Shown: positions 15,221-25,200 of the stretch, one piece after another | Layout: every line of letters starts with the position of its first letter | How positions within the stretch are numbered: position 1 is the stretch's first letter | Assembly (NCBI GenBank): GCA_018658105.1 | Contig: JABHVW010000001.1 | Coordinates: 124,001 to 188,000, forward strand | Direction: 5' to 3' | Source: Candidatus Peregrinibacteria bacterium | Lineage (GTDB): Bacteria; Patescibacteriota; Gracilibacteria; UBA1369; 2-02-FULL-48-14 | DNA length: 64,000 bases | Notes under the pieces: generated by a model | Database searches by the model: none | The model's input: only the letters and a program-made list of their open reading frames with translations | What the model was told of the DNA's origin: nothing | Program-made: the position numbers and the translations under genes

Positions 15221-16476
15221 TGGATAATTCTAAGCTTCAAGCTTTACAAAACGCGATCGTAGGAGGAAACATACCCCAGCTGGTTATGGAAGCTGTGGCG
15301 CATGCTATTGAACTTCGATCTTCAGATATTCATATTGAGCCGCTGAAAAATACTGTTCAAGTGAGGTTTCGTATTGATGGTGTGCTGAGACGTGTTGTTG
15401 AGTACCCACCGAATATTCACCCTGCTGTGATTTCTCGTATTAAAATTATGGCTAATTTGAAAATTGATGAGCAAAGAATTCCACAAGATGGACGTGCACA
15501 AGTAACGACTGCAGATGGGCGTGAGCTTGATCTTCGTGTTTCTTCCCTGCCGACTGTAAATGGAGAAAAGATCGTAATGCGTATTCAGGACCAATCTCGT
15601 GAGATTCCTACATTTGAACAATTAGGTATTGCAGGTACTGGTCATCAAACTTTGATGGAGGCACTTGCGCTTCCTAATGGAATTATTTTGACTTCTGGAC
15701 CGACTGGTTCTGGTAAGACAACAACTCTGTATTCAGGTTTGACGGTTTTGAATAAGCCTGATGTAAATATTTTAACAATTGAAGATCCGGTTGAAATCCA
15801 ACTAGATGGCTTGAATCAATCACAGGTACACCCTGATATTGATTATACTTTTGCCTTTGGTTTGAGAACTGCTTTGAGGCAGGATCCGGATATTATAATG
15901 GTAGGTGAGATTCGTGATCGTGAAACTGTAGATGTTGCGATTGAGGCGTCTCTGACTGGACATCTTGTGATGTCTACAATTCATACGAATAGTGCGGTTG
16001 AAACACTGACGCGTATTTTAAATATGGGTGTGCCGGCCTTCCTTATGACGGCTACAATTAATGCTGTGATTGCGCAGCGTTTGGTGAGAAAACTTTGTGA
16101 GCAATGTAGACAACCTGCTCAGGTTGATCAACGAACTTTGCAAACTGCTCAGGCTGCGCTGGCGAAATTGAATCCTAATGAACCTGTTGATGCAGCTAAA
16201 GTTCAAGGTTTACAATTTTATGCTGCGGGTGCTGATGAAACATGTACAAACTGTAATGGAATTGGATATAGAGGCCGAATTGGTCTGTTTGAAGTAATGA
16301 AAATGACTAATCCGCTGCGTGAAGCGATTCTTGCAAACTCTAATAGTATGCAAATGCAGGAGCTTGCGATGCAGGGTGGAATGGTGACTCTGGAGCAAGC
16401 TGGACTTTTGAAAGCACTGGATGGAATAACTTCTCTTGAAGAGGTTTATTCAGTTGCGCGACCTGACACAATGTAA
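15220..16476 (+). CDS. pilB: type IV pilus assembly ATPase PilB/GspE
   Basis: A 418-residue secretion ATPase that powers pilus extension. It has the N2 domain motif SSDIHIEP and RFRIDGVLRR, the Walker A GPTGSGKTTT (about residues 165-174), the Asp box TIEDPVE, the Walker B region DPDIIMVGEIRD, and the His box TGHLVMSTIHTN. The zinc-binding CxxC pairs are CEQC and CTNC. It lacks the N1 domain found in longer PilB proteins (about 560 residues). Translationally coupled to the PilO-like gene and 2 nt from pilC. Confidence 0.95.
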   Translation: MDNSKLQALQNAIVGGNIPQLVMEAVAHAIELRSSDIHIEPLKNTVQVRFRIDGVLRRVVEYPPNIHPAVISRIKIMANLKIDEQRIPQDGRAQVTTADGRELDLRVSSLPTVNGEKIVMRIQDQSREIPTFEQLGIAGTGHQTLMEALALPNGIILTSGPTGSGKTTTLYSGLTVLNKPDVNILTIEDPVEIQLDGLNQSQVHPDIDYTFAFGLRTALRQDPDIIMVGEIRDRETVDVAIEASLTGHLVMSTIHTNSAVETLTRILNMGVPAFLMTATINAVIAQRLVRKLCEQCRQPAQVDQRTLQTAQAALAKLNPNEPVDAAKVQGLQFYAAGADETCTNCNGIGYRGRIGLFEVMKMTNPLREAILANSNSMQMQELAMQGGMVTLEQAGLLKALDGITSLEEVYSVARPDTM

Positions 16477-16477
16477 T

Positions 16478-17686
16478 ATGCCACAATTTAATTCGAAACT
16501 GCTGGCGACTCACCTAGAAATTGGCTTATCTAAAGAAGATGAGGCGAAGATGAATGCAATGCGAACTGGTAAAGCTCTTAAAGGTAAATTGAGCTTAAGA
16601 GGCTTGATCAAGAAAGCGAATCAAGCACTTGGGAATATGACGAAAATTACTCTCCAAGAGAAAGTGACTTTTTTTCAACTTCTTGCGGTGATGATTAATG
16701 CAGGTGTGCCTTTGATTCGTTCATTAAATGTTCTATCGAGGCAAAATAGGAATCCTCGTTTTAGAAAATTGATTGCCGATTTGGCATCTGAAATGGAGCA
16801 AGGTAAACCGCTTTCTGAATCGATGAAACGTTTTGACTGGCTCTTCACAGAAAGTGACAGAGGTATGATTGCGAGTGGAGAAGCTTCTGGTAATTTGAAT
16901 AGTATTTTGAATGATATTGCGAGGCAGACCGAAAAAAATGCGATGATACTTTCACAAGTTAAAGGTGCAATGATCTACCCTATTGCGATTATTTTGATAA
17001 TGATTGCTGCTCTGGCTTTGATGCTGACTATGGTGGTGCCAAAAATTACTGAACTTTTCACTCAAGGTGGGCAAGAGCTGCCGCTTACAACACAAATTCT
17101 AATTAGTTCTTCTGATTTTACTCAGGCGAATTGGGATTTGATGAGTATTATTGCGATAGTATGTATTGTTGGAATTTATTTATTTAGAAAAAGTAAGCGT
17201 GGTCATTATTTAACTGATTATGCTTTTATTAAAGTGCCGATTTTTGGGAAGATTGTTAGACAGGTGTTGATTGCTCGTTTTGCACGTATGCTTGCGAGTT
17301 TGATGATGGCTGGAATCCCAATTGTGAAGGCTTTGGATATTAATGCGAATGCTGTTGGTAACGCTGTCTACAAAAAACGTATTCAATTTGCAGCACAAGA
17401 TGTGGCTCAAGGTATTCAGCTTGGTGAGAATATGAAAGAGAGTGAATTCTTGTTTCCTCCTATGGTTGCGAGTATGGTTTTGGTTGGTGAGCAAACTGCA
17501 AATCTTACTGAGGTTTCGCAGAAAATTGCTGACTATTACGATGGCCAAGTAGACAACGCGATCAAGTCGCTTTCTAAGCTTATGGAACCCGTTATTCTGG
17601 TAACAATGGGTCTGATTATTGGCTTTATTGTTGCTGCGATTATGCAGCCGATTATGGCGCTTTCGGATATTTCGAGTGTGGTGTAG
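16478..17686 (+). CDS. pilC: type IV pilus inner-membrane platform protein PilC/GspF
   Basis: A 402-residue polytopic protein with two T2SSF domains. The first has KVTFFQLLAVMINAGVPLIR and MIASGEASGNL; the second has RFARMLASLMMAGIPIVKAL and MVASMVLVGEQTANL. TM segments are near residues 167-193, 225-240 and 370-395. I choose the ATG at 16478 rather than an in-frame start at 16436, which lies inside pilB. It supplies the membrane platform rotated by PilB. Confidence 0.95.
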   Translation: MPQFNSKLLATHLEIGLSKEDEAKMNAMRTGKALKGKLSLRGLIKKANQALGNMTKITLQEKVTFFQLLAVMINAGVPLIRSLNVLSRQNRNPRFRKLIADLASEMEQGKPLSESMKRFDWLFTESDRGMIASGEASGNLNSILNDIARQTEKNAMILSQVKGAMIYPIAIILIMIAALALMLTMVVPKITELFTQGGQELPLTTQILISSSDFTQANWDLMSIIAIVCIVGIYLFRKSKRGHYLTDYAFIKVPIFGKIVRQVLIARFARMLASLMMAGIPIVKALDINANAVGNAVYKKRIQFAAQDVAQGIQLGENMKESEFLFPPMVASMVLVGEQTANLTEVSQKIADYYDGQVDNAIKSLSKLMEPVILVTMGLIIGFIVAAIMQPIMALSDISSVV

Positions 17687-17712
17687 GCGATGAGTGCGTG
17701 GTATAATTTTTT

Positions 17713-17727
17713 TGACTAGGCTTCTGT
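17713..17727. repeat. 15-bp direct repeat, copy 1
   Basis: TGACTAGGCTTCTGT, identical to 17822-17836. The copies lie 109 nt apart and bracket the 3' half and terminator of the tRNA-like gene. Confidence 0.85.
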
Positions 17728-17741
17728 AGCTACTGCTATAC

Positions 17742-17769
17742 AAAAGAGACTCCGAATGGAGTCTCTTTT
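17742..17769 (-). terminator. strong hairpin terminator
   Basis: AAAAGAGACTCC and GGAGTCTCTTTT form a perfect 12-bp stem with a 4-nt loop. It has A/T tracts on both sides, so it can end both the pilus operon (plus) and the tRNA-like RNA (minus), 13 nt past the encoded CCA. Confidence 0.85.
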
Positions 17770-17782
17770 GAGTCTGCCAGAT

Positions 17783-17856
17783 TGGTGGAGCCAGGGGGAT
17801 TCGAACCCCCAAGCAGAAGCGTGACTAGGCTTCTGTGCAAGCCGATTGCTAGCCCC
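17783..17856 (-). ncRNA. tRNA-like RNA with alanine-type acceptor and aberrant D and anticodon arms
   Basis: The 74-nt minus-strand sequence has a 7-bp acceptor (GGGGCTA with TGGCTCC), which includes the G3:U70 pair that marks RNAs for alanyl-tRNA synthetase. It also has discriminator A, an encoded CCA, and a perfect T arm (five G-C pairs around TTCGAAT). The 39 nt between do not make a normal tRNA: the first hairpin is GCAA/TTGC with a 5-nt loop and no T8-purine9 linker. The second is a 7-bp stem CAGAAGC/GCTTCTG with an 8-nt loop; GGCTT/AAGCC is an alternative. A strong terminator follows. It could be a decayed tRNA-Ala, or a functional tRNA-like RNA. It is too short for tmRNA and has no tag reading frame. 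Confidence 0.65.
17822..17836. repeat. 15-bp direct repeat, copy 2
   Basis: The second copy of the repeat at 17713-17727; it forms one side of the long hairpin in the tRNA-like RNA. Confidence 0.85.
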
Positions 17857-17916
17857 ATCACCTGGTATTTCTACTTTAGCTAAATAAACCTGAAAAATAG
17901 CTGAAATCTTTTTTTC

Positions 17917-17944
17917 TTGTCATTACCGCTAGGAATGTTAGAAT
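17917..17944 (+). promoter_or_regulatory. pilin promoter TTGTCA-N16-TAGAAT
   Basis: Near-consensus hexamers with 16-nt spacing, 24 nt before the GTG start of the first pilin gene. Confidence 0.6.
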
Positions 17945-17968
17945 CTTCTTTGAAGTAATACTTTCCAC

Positions 17969-18565
17969 GTGAACATTTCGTTTCGCCAAAAAACTGCCGG
18001 CTTTACCTTAGTTGAACTACTTATTGTTATTACAATAATTGGAATTCTTTCGGTTGCGTTGGTGCCGAGATTGATTGGTGGAAGCGCAAAAGCGCGTGAT
18101 GCGGCGAGAAGAGCTGACTTAGGTCAAATTGTCACTGCACTGGAATTATTTGCGAGTGATAATAGTGGGCTTTATCCTGATGCATCTGAATGTACTAATT
18201 CTGTTGCAATGACTGCAGACCTTGGAACCTATATGACTACTGTGCCCGATGACCCTAAGACTGACAATCTTTGGTCTAGTGGAATTAGCAGTTGTGCTGG
18301 CTCTGGTTATGACTATATTGCTTTGGACCCTACAGGGTCTGGATCTCGATCTTTTATGCTTATTGCTGAACTTGAGAATGCTAATGCTACTGGACCTGGC
18401 ACATACCTTAGTGGTGCAATTGGCCCAGCAGTTTTTAATCCAAATCCTGCTACGTTTGATACAGCTGCAGCTGCATTCACTGCTAATGCTGACCACTTAT
18501 GTGGGACGGTAGGTACTGGTGACTGTGTTGCTGCTGGCTTAGCCCTATATGCAATTGGCCGTTAA
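17969..18565 (+). CDS. type IV pilin, first of a tandem pair
   Basis: A 198-residue class III prepilin. The leader has the prepilin peptidase site G-FTLVEL (cleavage after AG, Glu at position 5 of the mature protein). It is followed by the hydrophobic assembly helix ending SVALVPRLIGGS. The globular part has Asp/Cys-rich loops (SECTNS, SCAGSGYDY, HLCGT, GDCVA) that could form disulfides. The start is GTG. The prepilin peptidase gene is not in the window. The helix is nearly identical to that of the next pilin. Confidence 0.92.
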   Translation: MNISFRQKTAGFTLVELLIVITIIGILSVALVPRLIGGSAKARDAARRADLGQIVTALELFASDNSGLYPDASECTNSVAMTADLGTYMTTVPDDPKTDNLWSSGISSCAGSGYDYIALDPTGSGSRSFMLIAELENANATGPGTYLSGAIGPAVFNPNPATFDTAAAAFTANADHLCGTVGTGDCVAAGLALYAIGR

Positions 18566-18588
18566 TTTTATTTATTTATTTTTTATAT

Positions 18589-19125
18589 ATGAAAAATTTA
18601 CTTTTAGCTCGGCGGGGCTTCACGCTTGTAGAACTTTTGATAGTTATAACAATCATTGGAATTCTTTCTGTTGCACTTGTACCAAGATTGATTGGTGGAA
18701 GTGAAAAGGCTAGAAATGCAGCTCGAAGAGCTGACTTGCAGCAAATTGCAACTGCGGTTGAATTTTTTGCTGATGATGGCGGTGGTGTTTATCCAGCTAG
18801 CTCAGATGATACTGACTGTGTAAGCACATTAGCTATTGACCCTTACCTTACAACTATACCTGCTGATCCATTAGGCTCACATGACTGGTCTGATGCTGGA
18901 ACAAGTGATGATTGTGCCCTTTTGGGAGGTTATGAGTACTCTGTAACAAGTGATGGGTTTTTACTTTTTGCTGAACTAGAAGGTGAAACAAATGCTGGCC
19001 AAGGTGTTTATGATGCTGCTGCTGACATAGACCCTCTTGATACAACTTCAAATAACCTAGACGCTTTAAGTGCTTGTGCTGTAGTCGGCGACTGTACAAC
19101 TGCTGTCTACGTAATTGCTCGCTAA
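18589..19125 (+). CDS. type IV pilin, second of a tandem pair
   Basis: A 178-residue prepilin with leader MKNLLLARRG then FTLVEL and the same hydrophobic helix as the upstream pilin. The identity continues to about RRADL and then breaks down, so the pair arose by duplication with divergence of the exposed domain. Cysteines occur in TDCVST, DDCALL, SACAVVGDC. One may be the major pilin and the other a minor or alternative subunit; the sequence does not say which. Confidence 0.92.
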   Translation: MKNLLLARRGFTLVELLIVITIIGILSVALVPRLIGGSEKARNAARRADLQQIATAVEFFADDGGGVYPASSDDTDCVSTLAIDPYLTTIPADPLGSHDWSDAGTSDDCALLGGYEYSVTSDGFLLFAELEGETNAGQGVYDAAADIDPLDTTSNNLDALSACAVVGDCTTAVYVIAR

Positions 19126-19146
19126 AGTAGTCTAAATTACAAGATT

Positions 19147-19177
19147 AAAAAAGACCCTAGAAATGGGGTCTTTTTCC
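19147..19177 (+). terminator. terminator after the pilin genes
   Basis: AAAAAGACCC and GGGGTCTTTTT arms around a short loop, ending in a T tract. It separates the pilins from the giant gene. Confidence 0.8.
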
Positions 19178-19190
19178 TTTAGTCAACAGG

Positions 19191-19198
19191 TGTAAAAT
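19191..19198 (+). promoter_or_regulatory. putative -10 of the surface-protein operon
   Basis: TGTAAAAT lies 15 nt before the ATG at 19213, without a clear -35. If used, the transcript would have a leader of about 8 nt. Confidence 0.35.
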
Positions 19199-19212
19199 GG
19201 TAGTATTTGATC

Positions 19213-22200
19213 ATGCCACTCCACGCTCCGAAAGCTTTTGTTCGCCTTGTCGTTATTAGTCTTTTAGTGACGATGTTTACGGGGATTTTGCCGACCACAC
19301 AAATGGCTCAGGCACTGACGAATTTGAAGGTTCCGGGTGAAGTTAGCACCTTGAATCCTGGCGGAGGGCTGCCGGAGATTCGAGATGTGCCGGATATTGT
19401 GACTCGTTATGGATTGGTTGCGATTTTGGTTGATGAAGAAACTTGGGGAAGTCAGGCGACAAAAAGCGAGGGTCTGTTTGGCTTTTTGGGGAATACATCG
19501 ATAGCTCGAAAAATTGAGACTTATGCTGAAGACATCCAAGAAGATGTGCAGTGGACACGGACTGTGATTGTGACTGTGGGTGAAGATGATGGGCCGGTGG
19601 AGATCCAGAGAATGCTTGAGCGTTTTTATTATGAGGGGAATCCTGAAGATAGAGACCATACGCGCTTGAGCGGCGTGGTTGTAATTGGTGATGTGCCCTT
19701 GCCTGTTGTGAATAAAGGCGGGCATCGCTTTGTTTCTATGCTGCCGTATACAGATTTCAATGATCCGAGCTATGTGCTAGATGAAGACACCTTGGATTTT
19801 GTGCAGAATCTTGAGGGACAAGATTTACAGGCTGAAGTTTGGCATGGCTTGATGGTTCCACCTGTAAGTGGACAGGCAGGAGTGGACATGCTGTCTAGTT
19901 ACTTTGAAAAAAATCATGCATTTCATGATGGTGATGAAACTTATAGCAATTTTGATCAGAAGCTTTTTATTGGGGATTTTGTGACTGAGGAAAAAACTTT
20001 GAATTCAGTTTCATTTGATAGTTACAACCGTTACTTGGATTTATGGGAGGAAACTGTCTACTACCAATATACAAATGATTTAGTTGAGGATATATATACT
20101 GATCTGCAGGAATCGGTGACGCCTGGAGATGGTTTGGATAATGATGGCGATGGAAAATATGATGAAGAGGCTTCAAATGCAATCGATGATGATGGTGACG
20201 GGCTTGTTGATGAAGATATTGGAGATGGCTTTCATGGAATCGACAATGACGGCGATGGTTTGATTGATGAAGATGGATTTGCAGACAACAACAATGATGC
20301 GGGCTGGGTGATTCCGACTTATTTGGCTGATGGTGGTGGAAAGAAATTATTTGAAGATATGAGAGTGGATGAAGATCCTCCTGGTGATACTACTGGTGGA
20401 GAGGATTTGAATGGCGATGGTTTGCCAGATGGTGATGGCTGCCCTGGGCTTTGTGGCATTGATGATAATGGGGATAGTATTGATCATGATAATGATGGCT
20501 ACCCTACTGGTTGGGAGATTTTGTATGGTTACGATCCTTTCGATCCGAAAAAACCGCACAAACTTGTGAGCAAGAAGGTGAAGCAAATTTATGGGCGTGA
20601 GTTTGAAACGGAAGAGGCGGCGACTAAGTTTTTAGAGAAAAAATTCATAGATAATACAAATGATTTCCGGCATGTGAGTTGTTACGATGATGCTGCCAGA
20701 TTTCATCCTGAGTGGGATGATGATGAAGATGGATTTTGTGATGAAGATGGTTCAACTGAGAATCGTTTGTGGGCAAATGACTTTGGTGTGCCCTATGTTG
20801 GTGAATGTGCCTTTAACGATGCTGATTGTGATGGCTTGATAGATGAGGACAATGAAGGAATGGCTCCGGCGGGAATTTTTGATAATCTTCCGGATATGCA
20901 AGCGAGGAATATTGTGAAAAGCATGACTAATCGTTATGCGGAGATTTTTGATCAACCTCAGGGCATATGGAATCGATTTGTTCAGGGCACTGGGCGATAT
21001 GCTGTGCGTGATTATGATGGTGAGACTGTTAAGAATGATTTTGATAGTGTGGTTTCTTTGATCGCGAAAAAAGATGAATATGTGCAGCAATATTTAAAAT
21101 CTGTGAATGATGATTTGGAACTGGCTTTAGATGAAATTGTGGTTTTGGATCTGCAAAATACTATTCCTGCAGTTGCGGCCTTGATGATAGCTGGTGAATT
21201 TGTTGAAGATGGGGCTAAGACGCAAATTTGTGATCCTACTGCTGGCGAGAAAGCTGACAAAGCTTGTGTTCAGTTTATTAACCATGGAACGGATTCCCCG
21301 AATAAAGGCTTCAATGCATATGTTTCTGGGGGAAGTGCCGAGGCGAATAATTTCAGGATGTACGGATATAATGCTTGGAATCTAGCGTACGATGGTACAG
21401 AAATGTGTAACTTCTATGGAGGTACAGATGAGGAAGGTGGCCAGATTACTGAGTTCAATCGTTTGTATAGAACTTCTGCTGAAGAACTTGTTAAAAAGGA
21501 AATTAAGAATCAAAAAAACTGTACTCCAGATTTACTTTCTTATCGCGATGATATTCCTGAGATTTGTGCGCCAATTGTTGCCGAGTCGTCGGTTAGAGGT
21601 ATTGATGCTGCAAAAGCTGTTGAGCCTTCTGAAATAAGTAAAATAGATATTGGTTTTGATGCTTGTTATGAGTTTAGAGAAATAAATCATTACAACGATT
21701 ATGCCGATAATAATGGTAAATTTAATGATTGGTTGACTGGGAAAATTCGCCGATTTAGAAAAAAAGAAGATGAAGATGATGTGGATAGCTACAATGAATT
21801 TTTGGAGCAGGTTGATGAGAAAAGAGATAATGCTTTCCCGTTAGCTGGAATTTTGGGTGAGCGAAAACAGTTTTGGCAGCTAGATTTGATTCCACAGTCT
21901 GATGCGCATTTTTATTCTTTGACTGATTTGTTCAAAGACATGGGCTGGGAAGATTTCAATGATGATGACATCGATTTATTTATGGCATTAAGAGATGATG
22001 ATGATTCTGTGAGAGTGTTAAATCCTCAAAATGGGACTGGAATGTCTGGGGTTTCTGAGGTGACAGTATTTTTTGATAAATTATATTTAGATGAAAGCAA
22101 ATCTTTGTTTAGTGCGAATTTGGTGCATGATATGCCGCATGGTATGCATTTTTCTTCTGCCTACAAACATGTGCAGCCAACGGTTGATATAATCAATACG

Positions 22201-25200
22201 CAGATACAGGATGCGATGATTCCAAATTTGCCGATTGATAAAACTCGTAGAATTAGCTTTTTGGATAAAGCTGATCAGCCTCGAGAGCTCAACTATTTGA
22301 ACATGTTTAATACAGTAGACATGAAGGATTTTGATGCGAAAGTTGATGAGTTGTCAGATAGGATTTCTAGTGTTTCTGGTGGTGGCGTAGTGCTCAACGA
22401 TGTTGAAGATATGAAGTCACGACTAAATAGGACTCAGCTTGCAGATGCGCTTGAATGGCAGCAGCTAAACTTGGATGCAAAACATGAATATTTGTTGAAA
22501 CATTATTTGGGAGCTGAAGAGCCGATTGTTGCAAAAGCAAGAAATGGATATGAGATGGTTGCGATAATTGCAGATGGAGATGCGACGCGAATTGATTATG
22601 GATACAACGATAGGGACCAAACTGAGGAGGATGCTGAGTGGAACCATAGGAGTCAGGATGAGATTGATGCGGCATTAGCTGCGGCGGCTGCGGCCGAGCC
22701 TGAATATGAAGCTTTGAGCACGGTTAGCAACACTATTCCGATACCGCTCGCTGAGTGGGTGCAAGAAATTCAGGATTGGATGGTTGATTTAAATAAATCT
22801 TTGAGCAGTTTTGATACTTTCGAAAATGGCGGGGTTGCCTGTGGTTATGAATTCCAAGCTAAAGGTGGCGATGATGATGGTGATGGTGTTCCTGATGCGG
22901 CGGATCCGACTGTTTCTTTAAGTGCGAGCAGTGAAGATCTTTCTGTTTTGCAGGCTGGTGGTGCTGATTTTTATAGGATTGACGTTATGGCTTTGGAGCC
23001 AGATGGAACTTTAAATACTGGGGATAATTTTACTGAGGTGGAAATGGAAATTGTGACTGGTGGTGATGAAGGTGACGAGGTTGTTTATGTGGAGGGAAAT
23101 CCGAGAGTTCAAATGACTGGAGGTACAGCGCACTTTTATTTGCGTAGTGCTTTGCCTGGGAATTTCACGGTTAGAGCGCGAGCGACTAACCGAGATGGCT
23201 TCCCTGTTTCTAACGCGATGAGCGGGAGAGTTACGAGTAAGTTTGTAAAAGTGACGAGTTATTACAGTTATGCGTCGGATGGTGCGGTGGATAATATTGA
23301 TGGAGAATTTGTGGAAGTTTTTGACGGTGATGAGGAGCTGCTCGCAAGGTTCAACCCAAATACTGGTAATTTATTTTTGCGATCCGGAGTTGCCGAGCTT
23401 CGCGAGGCGACGGAGGATCTGCCGACAAGGACCGTGATTAGCAGCGATGCTGGGGTTGAGTGGGGTAGCATTTTTATGATTCCTCAAGAAAAGTTTGTGG
23501 GCATAGGAGATGGGCTTTCTGGCGTTTTCGTAAATAAAATTGCTATAGGTGCAAGTGCTGAACTTGTTGAAGGTGTTGTTTATTTAACTGTAGATGGCGA
23601 CGCGGCTGGTGCGGTAAATAATCATGGGCAGATATTTTTAGATGAAGGCTTTAGACTTTCATTTGAAAATCCTGGCGCAATAAATCTTTATGAGCCGCTG
23701 CATATTTTAAATGGATATGGTGAAACTATGTTCACGGTTGAGATAAAAGACTCTTTTTCAGATGTAAATTTTCAAGAAGCAGATGAAGAGTATGAAGATT
23801 ATCTTACGAAAGCTTGGCCAAAAGCTAAACGTGGCCGCTTGATTGAAGTTGCGAAACGTGGACTTTTTGGAAAGGCCTCTGCCGAAAGTGTGATTTTGGA
23901 TTCTGATTCTGATTTGCTAAATGATCTTGAAGAATGGACCGTTGGAACGGATCAAAATGATGCGGATACTGATGGTGATGGATTTGAGGATGGTGCTGAA
24001 TTGTTCACTGGCTTTGACCCTTTACTTGGCAATGAAGCTGCTCTATTTACAGATATAGATCCTAGTCATCCTGCATACCATGACTTGTTGGTGCTTTATT
24101 TAAGAGGTGTGATCAAAGGTTATGAAGATGGAAGTTTCAAGCCGGATAATCGAATGAGTCGAGAGGAATTTGTGAAAGTTAATTTTGGTTCAATTTGTAT
24201 AAATTGTGATAATTTTGATCAAGATTATGAAGCGGAGCTCATGTCTGAATATGGTGCTGCTCCCTTCCCTGATCGCGATATAAATCCTGAATTATTGGCG
24301 TGTGTGGCGCAGGCGAAAGTAGATGATGTTGTTTCGGGTTATGAGGCAGGGCCGGATACTGGAAAGTTTGTGCCAAAGCGTTTTATTAGCCGTGCAGAGG
24401 CGACTAAGGTGCTCGTGGAAACGGCTGATCTGCCTGTTGCTGGGCTTGCTGAAGGTGAAAAATGGTATAGAGAGTACGCAAATACTGCTGAGCTTTATGC
24501 TTTATTTCCTGAGGGAAGTGTTGCGAGTGACTTTTGGTTGGAAGCTGAGATTACTCGGTCTGAGTTTGTGCAAATGGCTGCAAACTTGTTGAGTGCGAGA
24601 GATTGTCGGGAATTTGATACTGACGGTGATGGGCTAAGTGATAATGAAGAAATATATATTTATGGCACGGATATCAATAAAGTTGATACCGATGATGGTG
24701 GTGTTGATGATTTAACGGAGGTCTTGAGGGATAGTGATCCTTTGAATGGTAATGATGACTTCCCTGGGCTTGATGGTGAGGATGGCGAATTGGGAGATGG
24801 GCTTGATGGTGACGGTGAAGGGGTGGATTTGGATGGTGATGGAATAATCGATGGTGAGGAGGATCTTGAGGCTTTGTTTGATTTTGATAGCGATTTTGCG
24901 CATGAGCCTGGTTTATATTTGGTTTCGGACCATGCTGCACTTGAAGAAGTTGCTGTAGCAGATGGTGAAGGTGGTGCGGTTGTGAATGTGTTTACAAATG
25001 AAACTCCGGCGAATGGGGAGTCAACTTTAACTGTTAGGGCTGAAATTCGAGATAAGAGCAGCAGAATTTATACTGATGACAACAGCAGTGTGATTGAGTT
25101 TGTGCTTTCTAGCCGTGATCATGGAAATGTTTTGAGCCGAAATGTGCAAGTGAATAAAGGCTTTGCTGAGACTGTATTTTTGGCTAGTGAGCTTGCTGGA

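Noticed and set aside
17783-17856. tmRNA (ssrA)
   Set aside because: The 3' end and alanine identity fit, but both acceptor strands lie within 74 nt and no tag reading frame, pseudoknots or permuted coding piece are present.
24674-24940. Long antisense His/Pro-rich ORFs opposite the giant gene
   Set aside because: They are reverse-strand shadows of GAT/GGT-rich calcium repeats, not genes.
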